DNA of 64,000 nucleotides from positions 1-64,000 of the forward strand of contig JAZQSX010000018.1 of assembly GCA_045630285.1 (NCBI GenBank). The letters run 5' to 3'. Shown here piece after piece: positions 8,105-16,224 of this stretch. The DNA is from RGIG3009 sp045630285 (lineage in GTDB: Bacteria > Bacillota > Clostridia > Oscillospirales > Acutalibacteraceae). A model generated the notes under the pieces. The model had not been told where the DNA came from and searched no databases. It saw only the letters and a program-made list of their open reading frames with translations. The translations under genes and the position numbers were made by a program. Within the stretch, counting starts at the first letter, position 1, and each line of letters opens with the position of its first letter.

Positions 8105-9047
8105 ATGTGAAAATATCGTTTGATATTTGCATATTGTTTGGTTGAACTTTTTCTTTTCTGAATTTAGAAGGGGAAATTTGCTTTTCTCTTATAAATTCCC
8201 TTATAAAATGCGAACTGTCGTAAAAGCCACAGTTAAGCCCGATAGATAAAATGCTGTCGCTTGTGTTAATAAGTATATTGACAGCATTTTTAATTTTACA
8301 TTTTGTTTGATACTTTGTAGGTGTAGTGCCGGTCAGCTTTTTAAAATATCTTAAATAGGAAGAATAAGAAAGTGCATTTTTGTTAGCGATATTTTTAAAG
8401 TCAATTTTATCATCATAATGCTTTTCTATATATTCCATACTCTCAAGCACGGTTAACACCTGATCGTTTGGTAGTGTGTCAATATTTATTGGTTTCGATA
8501 AGAAAATAACATTAGACAATAAGGCAATCAGTGATAAAACATGTGCTGTTATGGCGGATTCGCAATCATTTACACGATCGTAAGATTCTATAAGCGAAAT
8601 ATGATGTTTTAACTGCTCAAACGGTATATCTTCGGACTTTAGGTAAAATGTTTTTTCAATATGTTCTCTGAACATTGGCTCTATGTTAAAAATCACATTA
8701 TAACCACGCATTTTTTCAAGAAGCGGCGAGTAAAGGGCAATAAAGGAGTTACTGAGCAAAATATGATAAACGGTTAGTTCGTCGTTGCAAGAATATCCGT
8801 GTTTCATATTTGGCGGAATAATAAACACGTCGCCGCGTTGTGTTAATATTTCTCTGTTTTCCAATTTGTGTTTTCCAACACCGCTGTAAATAATGTTTAT
8901 CTCGTAAAAATCATGAGTGTGATACGGTATGAAATCAGTAAGATGATGATAATACGATTTTATGTATTGGCGGTCAGTTTTATGTGGTACTGCTTCAAAT
9001 TTGAAAAGGGATGTTGTGTGTAATGGAATTTGGTCAAAAAAAGACAT
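8103..9047 (-). CDS. AraC family transcriptional regulator with N-terminal cupin
   Basis: A 314-residue regulator: a cupin-like sensory half (IPYHTHDFYEINIIYSG around residues 40-56, RGDVFIIPPNMKHGY around 80-94) and a C-terminal double helix-turn-helix (KNIANKNALSYSSYLRYFKKLTG, then SILSIGLNCGFYDSSHFIREF). An AAGGAGA site precedes the ATG. The gene is markedly AT-rich. It is divergent from the GH127-type gene and shares a palindromic intergenic region, so it is most likely that gene's activator, responding to the sugar it releases. Confidence 0.9.
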   Translation of the reverse strand: MSFFDQIPLHTTSLFKFEAVPHKTDRQYIKSYYHHLTDFIPYHTHDFYEINIIYSGVGKHKLENREILTQRGDVFIIPPNMKHGYSCNDELTVYHILLSNSFIALYSPLLEKMRGYNVIFNIEPMFREHIEKTFYLKSEDIPFEQLKHHISLIESYDRVNDCESAITAHVLSLIALLSNVIFLSKPINIDTLPNDQVLTVLESMEYIEKHYDDKIDFKNIANKNALSYSSYLRYFKKLTGTTPTKYQTKCKIKNAVNILINTSDSILSIGLNCGFYDSSHFIREFIREKQISPSKFRKEKVQPNNMQISNDIFT

Positions 9048-9090
9048 AAAAACTTCTCCTTGAATATTTTATACAATTTTATAGAATATT

Positions 9091-9107
9091 TGTACAATTA
9101 TTGTACA
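9091..9107. promoter_or_regulatory. Palindromic operator in the araC/GH127 divergent promoter
   Basis: TGTACAA-TTA-TTGTACA is a perfect palindrome, 13 bp upstream of a TATAAT (9120-9125) for the GH127 gene. It is a good candidate binding site for the divergent AraC protein. Confidence 0.5.
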
Positions 9108-9161
9108 GTAAAGCTGTTGTATAATCAAGATATAAAGCAGAAATTTGCAAAGGAGATTTTT

Positions 9162-11000
9162 ATGTCAATAAAAAAGTATTACCAAAATAACAAACAATAC
9201 GGAAATAGGTATGATACCGATTTTCAGTATATGGATGTAACTTTTTACCGTGAATTCAGCGGCATAATGGATAAACAAGCTCGATTTATTGAAGAAAATC
9301 AGTTGTTTAACGAGGAGGATTGGGAACTGTTTGTACATCAGTTTGAGATAGCGCCTGATGATGAGGACAACGGTTGGCGCGGTGAATATTTCGGCAAAAT
9401 GATGCGCGGCGCATGTATGACATATCAATATACAAGAAATAAAAAGTTGTATGATTTGCTCAAAAAAACTGTCCTTAAAATGCTTGATTGTCAGGACGAC
9501 TTAGGTCGTTTCTCAACATATAGCAAGAACTGTGAATTCGACGGTTGGGATATGTGGTGCAGAAAATATGTTTTGCTTGGCTTTTTGCATTTTCATGAAA
9601 TTTGCCCCGAACAAGATATAAGGGAACAAATTGTAAATGCACTTTCTAAACATCTTGATTATATTGTAGAAAATGTTGGCGTCGGGAAGATAGAACTTGG
9701 TCAAACATCAAAATGGTGGGGGGCAATTAACTCGGCATCAATTTTAGAACCTGTAATAAAGATGTACAACATTACAGGTAAAGAAGCATATCTTTCATTT
9801 GCCGAATATATAATTGATTTTCTTACTAACAGCGAGGTGAACATCATTACTCTTGCTTTAGAAAACAAGGTTATGCCGTATCAGTATCCTACTACAAAAG
9901 CCTATGAAATGATGTCCTGCTTTGAAGGGCTTTTGGAATATTATCGCCTGACCGGTGAAGAAAATTGTAAAACCGCTGTTATCAACTTTGTTGATGCTGT
10001 TTATATGAGTGATATTACAATTATTGGATGTGCAGGTTGTGAGCATGAACTGTTCAATAATGCTGTTGCAACACAAACGGATACCGACTATAAAGGAATA
10101 ATGCAGGAAACATGTGTGACTGTAACATGGATGAAGCTGTGCAATCAGTTGTTACTTTTAACCGGTGATGGAAAATACGCAGATTATATTGAGTGTTCAC
10201 TTTATAATGCTTTGTATGGTGCAATAAATAATAAGAAAAACACAACAAATGGCGGTTTTATGTTTGATAGCTACAGTCCATTGACTTTAGGTCAACGCGG
10301 CAGAATGGTCGGCGGATATAAAAATATTTCATCAGATAAATACTATGGTTGTTGCGCTGCTATTGGTGCTGCAGGAACTGCTTTGCCGTTGCTAACTTCC
10401 ATTACAACTACAAATGACGGCGTTGCAATCAATTATTATGAGCAAGGAAACGTAACGGTCAACGGTTATAATTTAGCTATTGAAACAAATTATCCTGCAG
10501 AAGAAACTGTCAAAATCAAGGTTATAGATGCTTGTCAAGGTAAAGGTTGCATTTATCTTAGAATTCCTGAGTTTTCAGGAAAAAATACAAAGATTTTTGT
10601 CAACGGACAAGCGCACCCAATCGAAAGTTTAAGCGAAAGCTCTTATCTGTTGTTATGCAGAGAATGGCAGTGCGGAGATACTGTTGAAATAATTTTTGAT
10701 ATGAATCCTCGTATTGTTCGACCCGTTGGAATAGAAGGCAAGGATGAAACCAAAGACTATTTTGCAGTTCTCTACGGTCCGTTAGTATTGGCACGTGATT
10801 TAGAAATAACACAAACAGGCGATACTGTGAAATTTAATGAAAAACTGGAAATTGCATCTAAAAACTGCGATGATTTTGATTGTCTTTTCAGAGCAGATGT
10901 AGCCATTGGGAATTCTAAAATGGAAATGATAGACTATGCAAGTTCAGGAAAAACCTGGGATGAGAATTCCCTTGTTGAAGCTTGGATAAAATGCAACTAA
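9162..11000 (+). CDS. GH127/GH146-type beta-L-arabinofuranosidase (DUF1680)
   Basis: A 612-residue cytoplasmic glycosidase with an (alpha/alpha)6 barrel followed by beta domains. The zinc-cysteine catalytic set of the family is visible: Glu316 and Cys318 in QETC, and Cys397-Cys398 in YGCCA. These correspond to Glu338, Cys340, Cys417 and Cys418 of HypBA1. A candidate acid/base glutamate is Glu296 in HELF. The predicted reaction is release of beta-L-arabinofuranose (or a related sugar) from plant glycans. AAGGAG precedes the ATG. Codon use is AT-rich, unlike the chromosome on either side, which supports acquisition with the araC gene. Confidence 0.85.
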   Translation: MSIKKYYQNNKQYGNRYDTDFQYMDVTFYREFSGIMDKQARFIEENQLFNEEDWELFVHQFEIAPDDEDNGWRGEYFGKMMRGACMTYQYTRNKKLYDLLKKTVLKMLDCQDDLGRFSTYSKNCEFDGWDMWCRKYVLLGFLHFHEICPEQDIREQIVNALSKHLDYIVENVGVGKIELGQTSKWWGAINSASILEPVIKMYNITGKEAYLSFAEYIIDFLTNSEVNIITLALENKVMPYQYPTTKAYEMMSCFEGLLEYYRLTGEENCKTAVINFVDAVYMSDITIIGCAGCEHELFNNAVATQTDTDYKGIMQETCVTVTWMKLCNQLLLLTGDGKYADYIECSLYNALYGAINNKKNTTNGGFMFDSYSPLTLGQRGRMVGGYKNISSDKYYGCCAAIGAAGTALPLLTSITTTNDGVAINYYEQGNVTVNGYNLAIETNYPAEETVKIKVIDACQGKGCIYLRIPEFSGKNTKIFVNGQAHPIESLSESSYLLLCREWQCGDTVEIIFDMNPRIVRPVGIEGKDETKDYFAVLYGPLVLARDLEITQTGDTVKFNEKLEIASKNCDDFDCLFRADVAIGNSKMEMIDYASSGKTWDENSLVEAWIKCN

Positions 11001-11024
11001 TGTTGGTCCTATATTGACACACTC

Positions 11025-11180
11025 GTGAGTGGCTCGCCGATCGTGCAAAACGGAAAGCTCATCGGCGCAGTGACCCACGTTCTTGTCAACGACCCGACCA
11101 AGGGCTACGCCATCTTCGCTGAGAATATGCTCGAAACCGCGCAAGGTGTTGCCGATGGACAGTTAAAGGAAGCCTCGTAA
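11025..11180 (+). pseudogene. Displaced 3' end of spoIVB (52 codons, no start)
   Basis: In frame it encodes VSGSPIVQNGKLIG through to LKEAS and a stop codon, the same C-terminus as the intact gene. Its 25 bp of upstream sequence after the GH127 stop are unrelated to spoIVB. This is interpreted as the original chromosomal end of spoIVB, cut off when the cassette inserted. Confidence 0.9.
11026..11101 (+). repeat. 76-bp direct repeat, right copy
   Basis: Perfect match to 7915-7990. It marks the right junction of the cassette. Confidence 0.95.
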
Positions 11181-11183
11181 AGT

Positions 11184-11217
11184 AAAAGCATCCCGATATT
11201 TGTCGGGATGCTTTTTT
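11184..11217 (+). terminator. Terminator after the displaced spoIVB end (probable original spoIVB terminator)
   Basis: AAGCATCCCGA pairs with TCGGGATGCTT, then six T residues. Confidence 0.88.
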
Positions 11218-11303
11218 GATGAAGAAACGGCGATTTTTGAAAAAATGATGTATTTTTTCAAAAAATACGGTATAATGAAAGAAAAGAAGGGAGAGTGAAG
11301 CGC

Positions 11304-12053
11304 ATGGGGATTCCTGCAGACCGCATTCTCGTAAAGCTGGACGAGCTTCTCGGCAAAAACGATTACGTCGCTGCAAAACGACATTTGCAGTACTGGCTGG
11401 CAGAGGCGGAAGCGATGCGGGATAACCGTGGCGTTCTTCTCCTGGACAACGAGCTGATGGGCCTTTGCCGTAAGCTGGGAGAACGGGAAGAGGCGCTGGG
11501 GTTTGCACTGGCGGCGCTAAACCGTGTTGAAGCTATGGGGATTGAGGAAAACGTCGGTGCCGCAACCACCTTTTTGAATGCTGCTACGGTATATAAAGCG
11601 TTTGGACAAGCAGAAACAGCGATCCCGCTTTTTGAAAGAGCGCGAAGGATCTATGAACAGTCGCTGTCACCGTTGGATGAACGCCTTGGTGGTCTGTACA
11701 ACAATATGGCGTTGGCGCTGGTCGATGTTCAGCGGCTTGACGAGGCGTTTACCTTATACGAAAAAGCGCTTGCCGTTATGGAAAAGCAAGCCGAAAAAGA
11801 ACCGGAGCAGGCTGTTACGTATCTGAACATGGCGTCTGCAGCCGAAAGCCAAGGTGGCTTGGAAGGGGCACACGACGCTATTGCGTACTATGTGGAAACC
11901 GCTAAAGGGCTTCTGGAATCCGGCCGTGAACGCACGGACGGTAACTATGCGTTTGTGTGCGAAAAATGTGCTTCTGTGTTTGGATACTATGGGGATACGG
12001 CGTATGCCGAAGAGCTGAAGAAGCGCTGTGGGAGGATTTATGAACGGTCTTGA
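11304..12053 (+). CDS. Tetratricopeptide repeat protein
   Basis: A 249-residue helical-repeat protein. TPR units are clear in the middle: AATTFLNAATVYKAFGQ, then LGGLYNNMALALVDVQRLDEA and AVTYLNMASAAESQGG, each with the small-residue pattern (A8, Y11, G15-like) of TPRs. The ATG at 11304 follows a GAAGGGAGA site; the GTG at 11295 abuts it. A TATAAT lies near 11271. It overlaps the next gene by 14 bp, so the two are translationally coupled and probably function together as a protein-interaction scaffold and a nucleotidyltransferase-like partner. Confidence 0.85.
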   Translation: MGIPADRILVKLDELLGKNDYVAAKRHLQYWLAEAEAMRDNRGVLLLDNELMGLCRKLGEREEALGFALAALNRVEAMGIEENVGAATTFLNAATVYKAFGQAETAIPLFERARRIYEQSLSPLDERLGGLYNNMALALVDVQRLDEAFTLYEKALAVMEKQAEKEPEQAVTYLNMASAAESQGGLEGAHDAIAYYVETAKGLLESGRERTDGNYAFVCEKCASVFGYYGDTAYAEELKKRCGRIYERS

Positions 12054-12975
12054 ATTGTCTCGCCGATTTTATGAAGCGGTGGGAAAACCTATGCTTGAAG
12101 AGCAGTTTCCGCAAGTTCTGCCGTATATCGCTGTCGGCTTGGTCGGCAGCGGATCGGAATGCTATGGCTATGACGATGATATTTCCCGTGACCACGATTT
12201 TGCACCGTCATTTTGCATCTTTTTGCCGGATGAGACTATCGTAGACCGAAAAACAGCCTTCGAGCTGGAACGGGCGTATGCCAAGTTGCCGCACGATTTT
12301 GCCGGTATTACGGGTGATACTGCCGGAGCGGTTGGCGGTCATCGGCGTGGTGTTCTGCGCATGGACGAGTTCTTCGTTTCAAAAACGGGACGCCACGACG
12401 GTCTGCTTTCCACCGCTGAATGGCTGAGCGTCCCGGAATATGCATTGTTTGAGGCGGTGAACGGAAGCGTTTTTGAAGACGCCTACGGCCGTTTTACCGA
12501 GATTCGGGAGCGGCTGCGGTATTTTCCCGAGGACGTACGTCTCAAAAAACTGGCGGGTCATTTACTGCTGATGGGGCAAGCGGGGCAGTACAATTATCAT
12601 CGCTGTCTCAGCCGAGGTGATACTGCTGCAGCACAGCTTGCATTGCACGAGTTTGTCGGTAGTGCGCTGAATGTAGTTTTCTTACTGAACAAGCAGTATA
12701 TGCCGTATTACAAATGGCGTTTTCGTGCTTTGCGTGATCTGTCAGCTTTCTCGGAAGCGATACCCACATTGCTGGAACGGCTGCTGACCGAAGCGATGAC
12801 ACCTCAACATAGGGGCGAGCTGATTGAGACGATTTGCACCAATGTAGCAGGTTTGCTGCGGCGGGAATCGCTGACAACGGATGCTTCTGCTGAAATGGAG
12901 CGTCATGCGTACGTCGTCAACGGTCTGATAAAAGAGCATAATCTGCGCAACAGTCACATACTCAGTGGCGTATAA
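12040..12975 (+). CDS. DUF4037 nucleotidyltransferase-like protein
   Basis: A 311-residue protein starting inside the TPR gene after GGGAGGA. The N-terminal GSGSE...DDDISRDHDF (residues 37-56) has the GS-and-acidic-pair layout of polymerase-beta-type nucleotidyltransferases. The C-terminal half is the helical DUF4037 region (WRFRALRDLS). These proteins are often annotated only by domain; they may transfer a nucleotide to an unknown acceptor. A terminator follows. The consistent coupling to a TPR protein is seen here; any toxin-antitoxin-like role is speculation. Confidence 0.8.
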   Translation: MNGLELSRRFYEAVGKPMLEEQFPQVLPYIAVGLVGSGSECYGYDDDISRDHDFAPSFCIFLPDETIVDRKTAFELERAYAKLPHDFAGITGDTAGAVGGHRRGVLRMDEFFVSKTGRHDGLLSTAEWLSVPEYALFEAVNGSVFEDAYGRFTEIRERLRYFPEDVRLKKLAGHLLLMGQAGQYNYHRCLSRGDTAAAQLALHEFVGSALNVVFLLNKQYMPYYKWRFRALRDLSAFSEAIPTLLERLLTEAMTPQHRGELIETICTNVAGLLRRESLTTDASAEMERHAYVVNGLIKEHNLRNSHILSGV

Positions 12976-13005
12976 AAAAAGACTCCCTCGTTTGAGGGAG
13001 TCTTT
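12974..13005. terminator. Bidirectional terminator
   Basis: AGACTCCCTC-GTTT-GAGGGAGTCT with an A-run before and TTT after. It separates two converging units. Confidence 0.88.
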
Positions 13006-13012
13006 CGCGTTG

Positions 13013-14251
13013 TCAGAAATTCTCGAGCAGATACGCTTCGGCTTCGGCGCACCACAAGCCGTTGTGTTCTTTTACCAGTTTGTCCAAAACGGCGAAGCGC
13101 TCGTCTGTTTTGCCCAAAGCAGCAAACTCCGAAAGGGCGGTAAGCGGGAGCTCGATATGTGTGTAGATGAGCTTCTTGCCACCCTCGATCTGCGGCAGAC
13201 GAAGCGTCGTGTCAATAGCCGCGTCGATACCGCCGATGTGGGTGATCATAACTGCAGGATCGATGCGTTTTTCGCCGATAAGGCGCACAATGTCGTGCAT
13301 ATCCTCGGTCGTGCTGCCACTGGTACCGGCAACGTGATGCTGCTGGTAGTGGACGTTGTAGAAATTAAAATTGGCACTGAAGTTTTTGTCCAACGGGCCG
13401 GCAAAGAAGTTGAGGCAACCGTCGAATCCCAAAATGGAATCTGCCAACTCTACTACAGCGGGGACGGGCGCATAGACGAACACATCGTCAAAACCGCCCT
13501 CGGACAAAGAAATCAGCTCGTCCTTATCGGTGGTGTTACTGAAAATGAGCTGAATGCCGTCTTTTTTTGCTTCATCGGGGGAGAAGATCTCCTTTGCCCG
13601 CTCCAAGCGATCGCTGTTCAGATCGGTGACAACCAAAAGTGAAGGCTTAACATCACCGTGCAGCGCAATGTCGATCGCAACCAAGCCCATCGGGCCACAG
13701 CCTGCCAAAATGGCTACCTTACCGTTCGGCTTGATGTTGGTATAAGGTTTGAGGGTTTCGTCCAGGTGCAAATTGGCTTTGTAACCACGGATAACGCAGG
13801 AAGCAGGCTCAATCAGCGAACCCTTGAAATAGCAATCGCTATCCAGTTTGATCAGGTATCCGTTTTCGATGATATGATCGTACACGATCGAATAGGTGGA
13901 AACGCCACCGATCTCGCCAAAGGAATAGCCGACCGTTTGCATGCCGCCGGGCAGGTAGGAGAGGACGGGAGGCATAACCACTTTGTCACCGACGGCAAAG
14001 GCGTTCTTCCATTTCTCCGTAACTTCCACAACCTCGGCACAAAACTCGTGACCGATGATGACGGGATTTTCAGCAACGTTGTCCGGTACACGAATGTGCT
14101 TGGCACCCTGTTTAGCGGTTTTATAGGTGGACATACATACGCTGTCCGAAATCACCTTGACCAGGATCTCGCCGTTTTTCAGCGTCGGCAGTTCAAATTC
14201 TTCCAGACGCAAATCGTTTTCGCCGTAAAGGCGCACAGCTTTCGTTTTCAT
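13013..14251 (-). CDS. Zinc-type alcohol dehydrogenase, sorbose-1-phosphate reductase-like
   Basis: A 412-residue medium-chain dehydrogenase. The zinc-site region (SDSVCMSTYK, then IIGHEFCAEVVEV around residues 66-78) is followed by a nucleotide-binding motif ILAGCGPMGL near residue 181. The length and the presence of a partner aldolase and a SorC-type regulator suggest a ketose-phosphate or polyol-phosphate reductase such as SorE. The physiological sugar is not certain, and no PTS genes are nearby. TAAAGGAG precedes the ATG. It sits 14 bp downstream of the aldolase gene in the same operon. Confidence 0.75.
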   Translation of the reverse strand: MKTKAVRLYGENDLRLEEFELPTLKNGEILVKVISDSVCMSTYKTAKQGAKHIRVPDNVAENPVIIGHEFCAEVVEVTEKWKNAFAVGDKVVMPPVLSYLPGGMQTVGYSFGEIGGVSTYSIVYDHIIENGYLIKLDSDCYFKGSLIEPASCVIRGYKANLHLDETLKPYTNIKPNGKVAILAGCGPMGLVAIDIALHGDVKPSLLVVTDLNSDRLERAKEIFSPDEAKKDGIQLIFSNTTDKDELISLSEGGFDDVFVYAPVPAVVELADSILGFDGCLNFFAGPLDKNFSANFNFYNVHYQQHHVAGTSGSTTEDMHDIVRLIGEKRIDPAVMITHIGGIDAAIDTTLRLPQIEGGKKLIYTHIELPLTALSEFAALGKTDERFAVLDKLVKEHNGLWCAEAEAYLLENF

Positions 14252-14265
14252 ACGTACTCCTTTAC

Positions 14266-15135
14266 TTACACACGACCGGCACTGCCGAAGGTGCGGACCT
14301 TGTTGCGAACGACGTCCTTCATCTTTTCCATAGCGTCCTCAAAGACGTAGCATGGCCATGTGGAGGGGTTGGTAATGGTGTCGAGCTTGGCCTTCAGTGC
14401 GGTATTCATTGCACCGACAACGTCGGAATAAATGTTGATCTTGGTAATGCCGTGACGAATTGCGTTTTGCATCTGATCGTCCGGCGTGCCGCTTCCGCCG
14501 TGCAACACGAGAGGACGGTCGCAAACGGCTGTAATCTCGTCCAAACGATCAATACGGAGGGTGGGCGTTTTTTTGTACACGCCGTGTGCGGTACCGATCG
14601 CAATGGCAAGAGCGTCCACGTCGGTGATCTCCACGAACTTTTTCACCTCATCGGGCAGCGTCAGCGTATCTTCAGGTTCTTCGTTCTGAACGCTGTCTTT
14701 TTCGTTACCCACCATCGCATTGCCGACGTGACCCAATTCTGCTTCGACGGTGATGCCGTGGGCGTGTGCATACTGCACGACCTCCAGCGTTTTCTGAGCG
14801 TTTTGCTCGAAAGGCAGTACCGAACCGTCAAACATCACCGAACTGAAGCCGGCGTCGCAGGCGGCTTTGATCGATTCCAGGTCGGTGGCGTGATCCAAAT
14901 GGAAGCATACCGGAATATCGAAGTGATCCGAAGCACCTTTGACCATCGAAGTGATAAGGGGCAATCCCTTGCCGCCGAGGTCGACACCCAAGCCCATCAG
15001 CAGGGCGGGGGAGCGCTCCTCCTCGCACGCCTCCAAAACGGCTTTCATCATTGTGTAATTACTGACGTCAAATGCCGGAATGGCATAGTGGTTTTTCCGT
15101 GCATCTTCCAGCATTTCTTTCATGGATACCAACAT
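14266..15135 (-). CDS. Class II fructose/tagatose-bisphosphate-type aldolase
   Basis: A 289-residue zinc-dependent aldolase. Metal and catalytic motifs are present in order: FHLDHATD (around residues 78-85, catalytic Asp and zinc His), EAELGHVG, GTAHGVY (zinc His) and VLHGGSG (zinc His and phosphate loop). The reaction is reversible cleavage of a ketose 1,6-bisphosphate (or ketose 1-phosphate) into dihydroxyacetone phosphate and an aldehyde. AAGGAGG precedes the ATG. It is the first gene of a two-gene operon with a sorE-like reductase, divergent from a SorC-family regulator that probably senses the phosphorylated sugar. Confidence 0.88.
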   Translation of the reverse strand: MLVSMKEMLEDARKNHYAIPAFDVSNYTMMKAVLEACEEERSPALLMGLGVDLGGKGLPLITSMVKGASDHFDIPVCFHLDHATDLESIKAACDAGFSSVMFDGSVLPFEQNAQKTLEVVQYAHAHGITVEAELGHVGNAMVGNEKDSVQNEEPEDTLTLPDEVKKFVEITDVDALAIAIGTAHGVYKKTPTLRIDRLDEITAVCDRPLVLHGGSGTPDDQMQNAIRHGITKINIYSDVVGAMNTALKAKLDTITNPSTWPCYVFEDAMEKMKDVVRNKVRTFGSAGRV

Positions 15136-15180
15136 AACAGCTACCTCCTTGTTTCTTTACTATACAGTATATCAGACGGA

Positions 15181-15207
15181 TTAACAAATGTCAAATACAA
15201 ATGTTAA
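15181..15207. promoter_or_regulatory. Operator-like inverted repeat in the divergent promoter region
   Basis: TTAACA and TGTTAA bracket a 27-bp element that also contains two ACAAATG-type half sites. It lies just upstream of the regulator's -35 element, where a SorC protein could repress both directions. Confidence 0.5.
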
Positions 15208-15212
15208 TTTGG

Positions 15213-15241
15213 TTGACAGAGATGCGGAAAAATGCTACACT
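15213..15241 (+). promoter_or_regulatory. Promoter of the SorC-family regulator gene
   Basis: TTGACA (15213-15218), 17-bp spacer, TACACT (15236-15241). Confidence 0.75.
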
Positions 15242-15263
15242 GGTGACGAGGAAGGTGAGGCAT

Positions 15264-16190
15264 ATGCGTTCGCCGAATGAAAAGCTTCTCATGGCAGAAG
15301 CGGCAACGTTGTATTATAAGGAAAAGCATACGCAACAGGAGATCGCCGAACTGATGCAGCTATCGCGGCAAACGGTTTCGAAGCTGCTCACCGATGCGGT
15401 GCGTGAGAATGTTGTGGAAATTATCATTCATAACCCCCAAAAAGACTGTGAGGAGCTGGAAGAAAAGCTTCAAGCAGTGTTTGGAATTGAACGATGTGTC
15501 GTGTGCGGTGTCAGCGGCAGGAATGCGTCACTGCGCCGGCTGGCTACCGTGAATGCGGCGGTGGACTATTTGCTGCCGATCCTGCAAAAGGGTGAACAGC
15601 GCATTGCGGTTTCCTGGGGGCGGACGATTCAGGCGGTCATTGAGCAGTTGCCGGAGATCAATACCAAGAAAACGGTGGTATTCCCGTTGTTCGGTGCTAC
15701 GGACAACGAAAGCTCCTGCTTTTCCTCCAACGAGCTGGCACGGTCGATGGCGGATAAGCTCGGTGCTTCCGTAAAATGTGCTTGGTTTCCGTATTTGGCG
15801 GATACGGCGGAGGAGTGCCGTGTTCTGAAGGAATTATCGTACTATAAAAGTATGGAACAGCTTTGGAATACGGCGGATATTGCCATGGTGGGAATCGGTG
15901 ATACGGATATTCTTGAGGTGTTTGAAAAAACCTTTGGACGCAGTCAGCAGCATACCGGTGTCGTGGGGGATATTGCCACCCATTTCTTTGACGAAAACGG
16001 CAAGCTGCTTCCGTTGTACGATAACACGCTGTGTGCCTCCGCCGACAGCATTCGCAACGCTAAAGATACCGTTGCGGTGGCTTGCGGCAACAAAAAAGCA
16101 AAGGCAATCACCTGCGCCTTGCGCACACAGCTGGTAAACACGCTGATCACAGACGAGTATACCGCAAAAGCAATTTTGCAGTACGTATAA
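15264..16190 (+). CDS. SorC/DeoR-type sugar-binding transcriptional regulator
   Basis: A 308-residue regulator. The N-terminal helix-turn-helix (TQQEIAELMQLSRQTVSKLL, residues 24-43) is followed by a SorC-type effector domain (AVSWGRTIQAVI; MVGIGDTDIL; GVVGDIATHFFDENG). The family binds phosphorylated sugars such as fructose bisphosphates or sorbose phosphate. The ATG at 15264 follows GAAGGTGAGG. The gene is divergent from the aldolase/reductase operon, with operator-like repeats in between, so it most likely controls that operon and itself. Confidence 0.9.
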   Translation: MRSPNEKLLMAEAATLYYKEKHTQQEIAELMQLSRQTVSKLLTDAVRENVVEIIIHNPQKDCEELEEKLQAVFGIERCVVCGVSGRNASLRRLATVNAAVDYLLPILQKGEQRIAVSWGRTIQAVIEQLPEINTKKTVVFPLFGATDNESSCFSSNELARSMADKLGASVKCAWFPYLADTAEECRVLKELSYYKSMEQLWNTADIAMVGIGDTDILEVFEKTFGRSQQHTGVVGDIATHFFDENGKLLPLYDNTLCASADSIRNAKDTVAVACGNKKAKAITCALRTQLVNTLITDEYTAKAILQYV

Positions 16191-16224
16191 GAACCGATTT
16201 TTTCGAGAAAGGTGGGGGAGGATA

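Larger units (their letters stand above)
7915..11101 (+). mobile_element. Putative 3.1-kb integrated cassette restoring the spoIVB 3' end (araC + GH127)
   Basis: The segment is bounded by 76-bp perfect direct repeats 3111 bp apart. The left repeat leads into a complete spoIVB 3' end with its own terminator. The right repeat leads into a displaced second 3' end with another terminator. In between lie a minus-strand AraC regulator and a plus-strand GH127-type gene, both far more AT-rich than the flanks. This matches insertion of a circular molecule at a gene's 3' end with restoration of the gene. No integrase or transposase lies inside, so it was moved in trans, integrated by homologous recombination, or has lost its recombinase. 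Confidence 0.75.
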
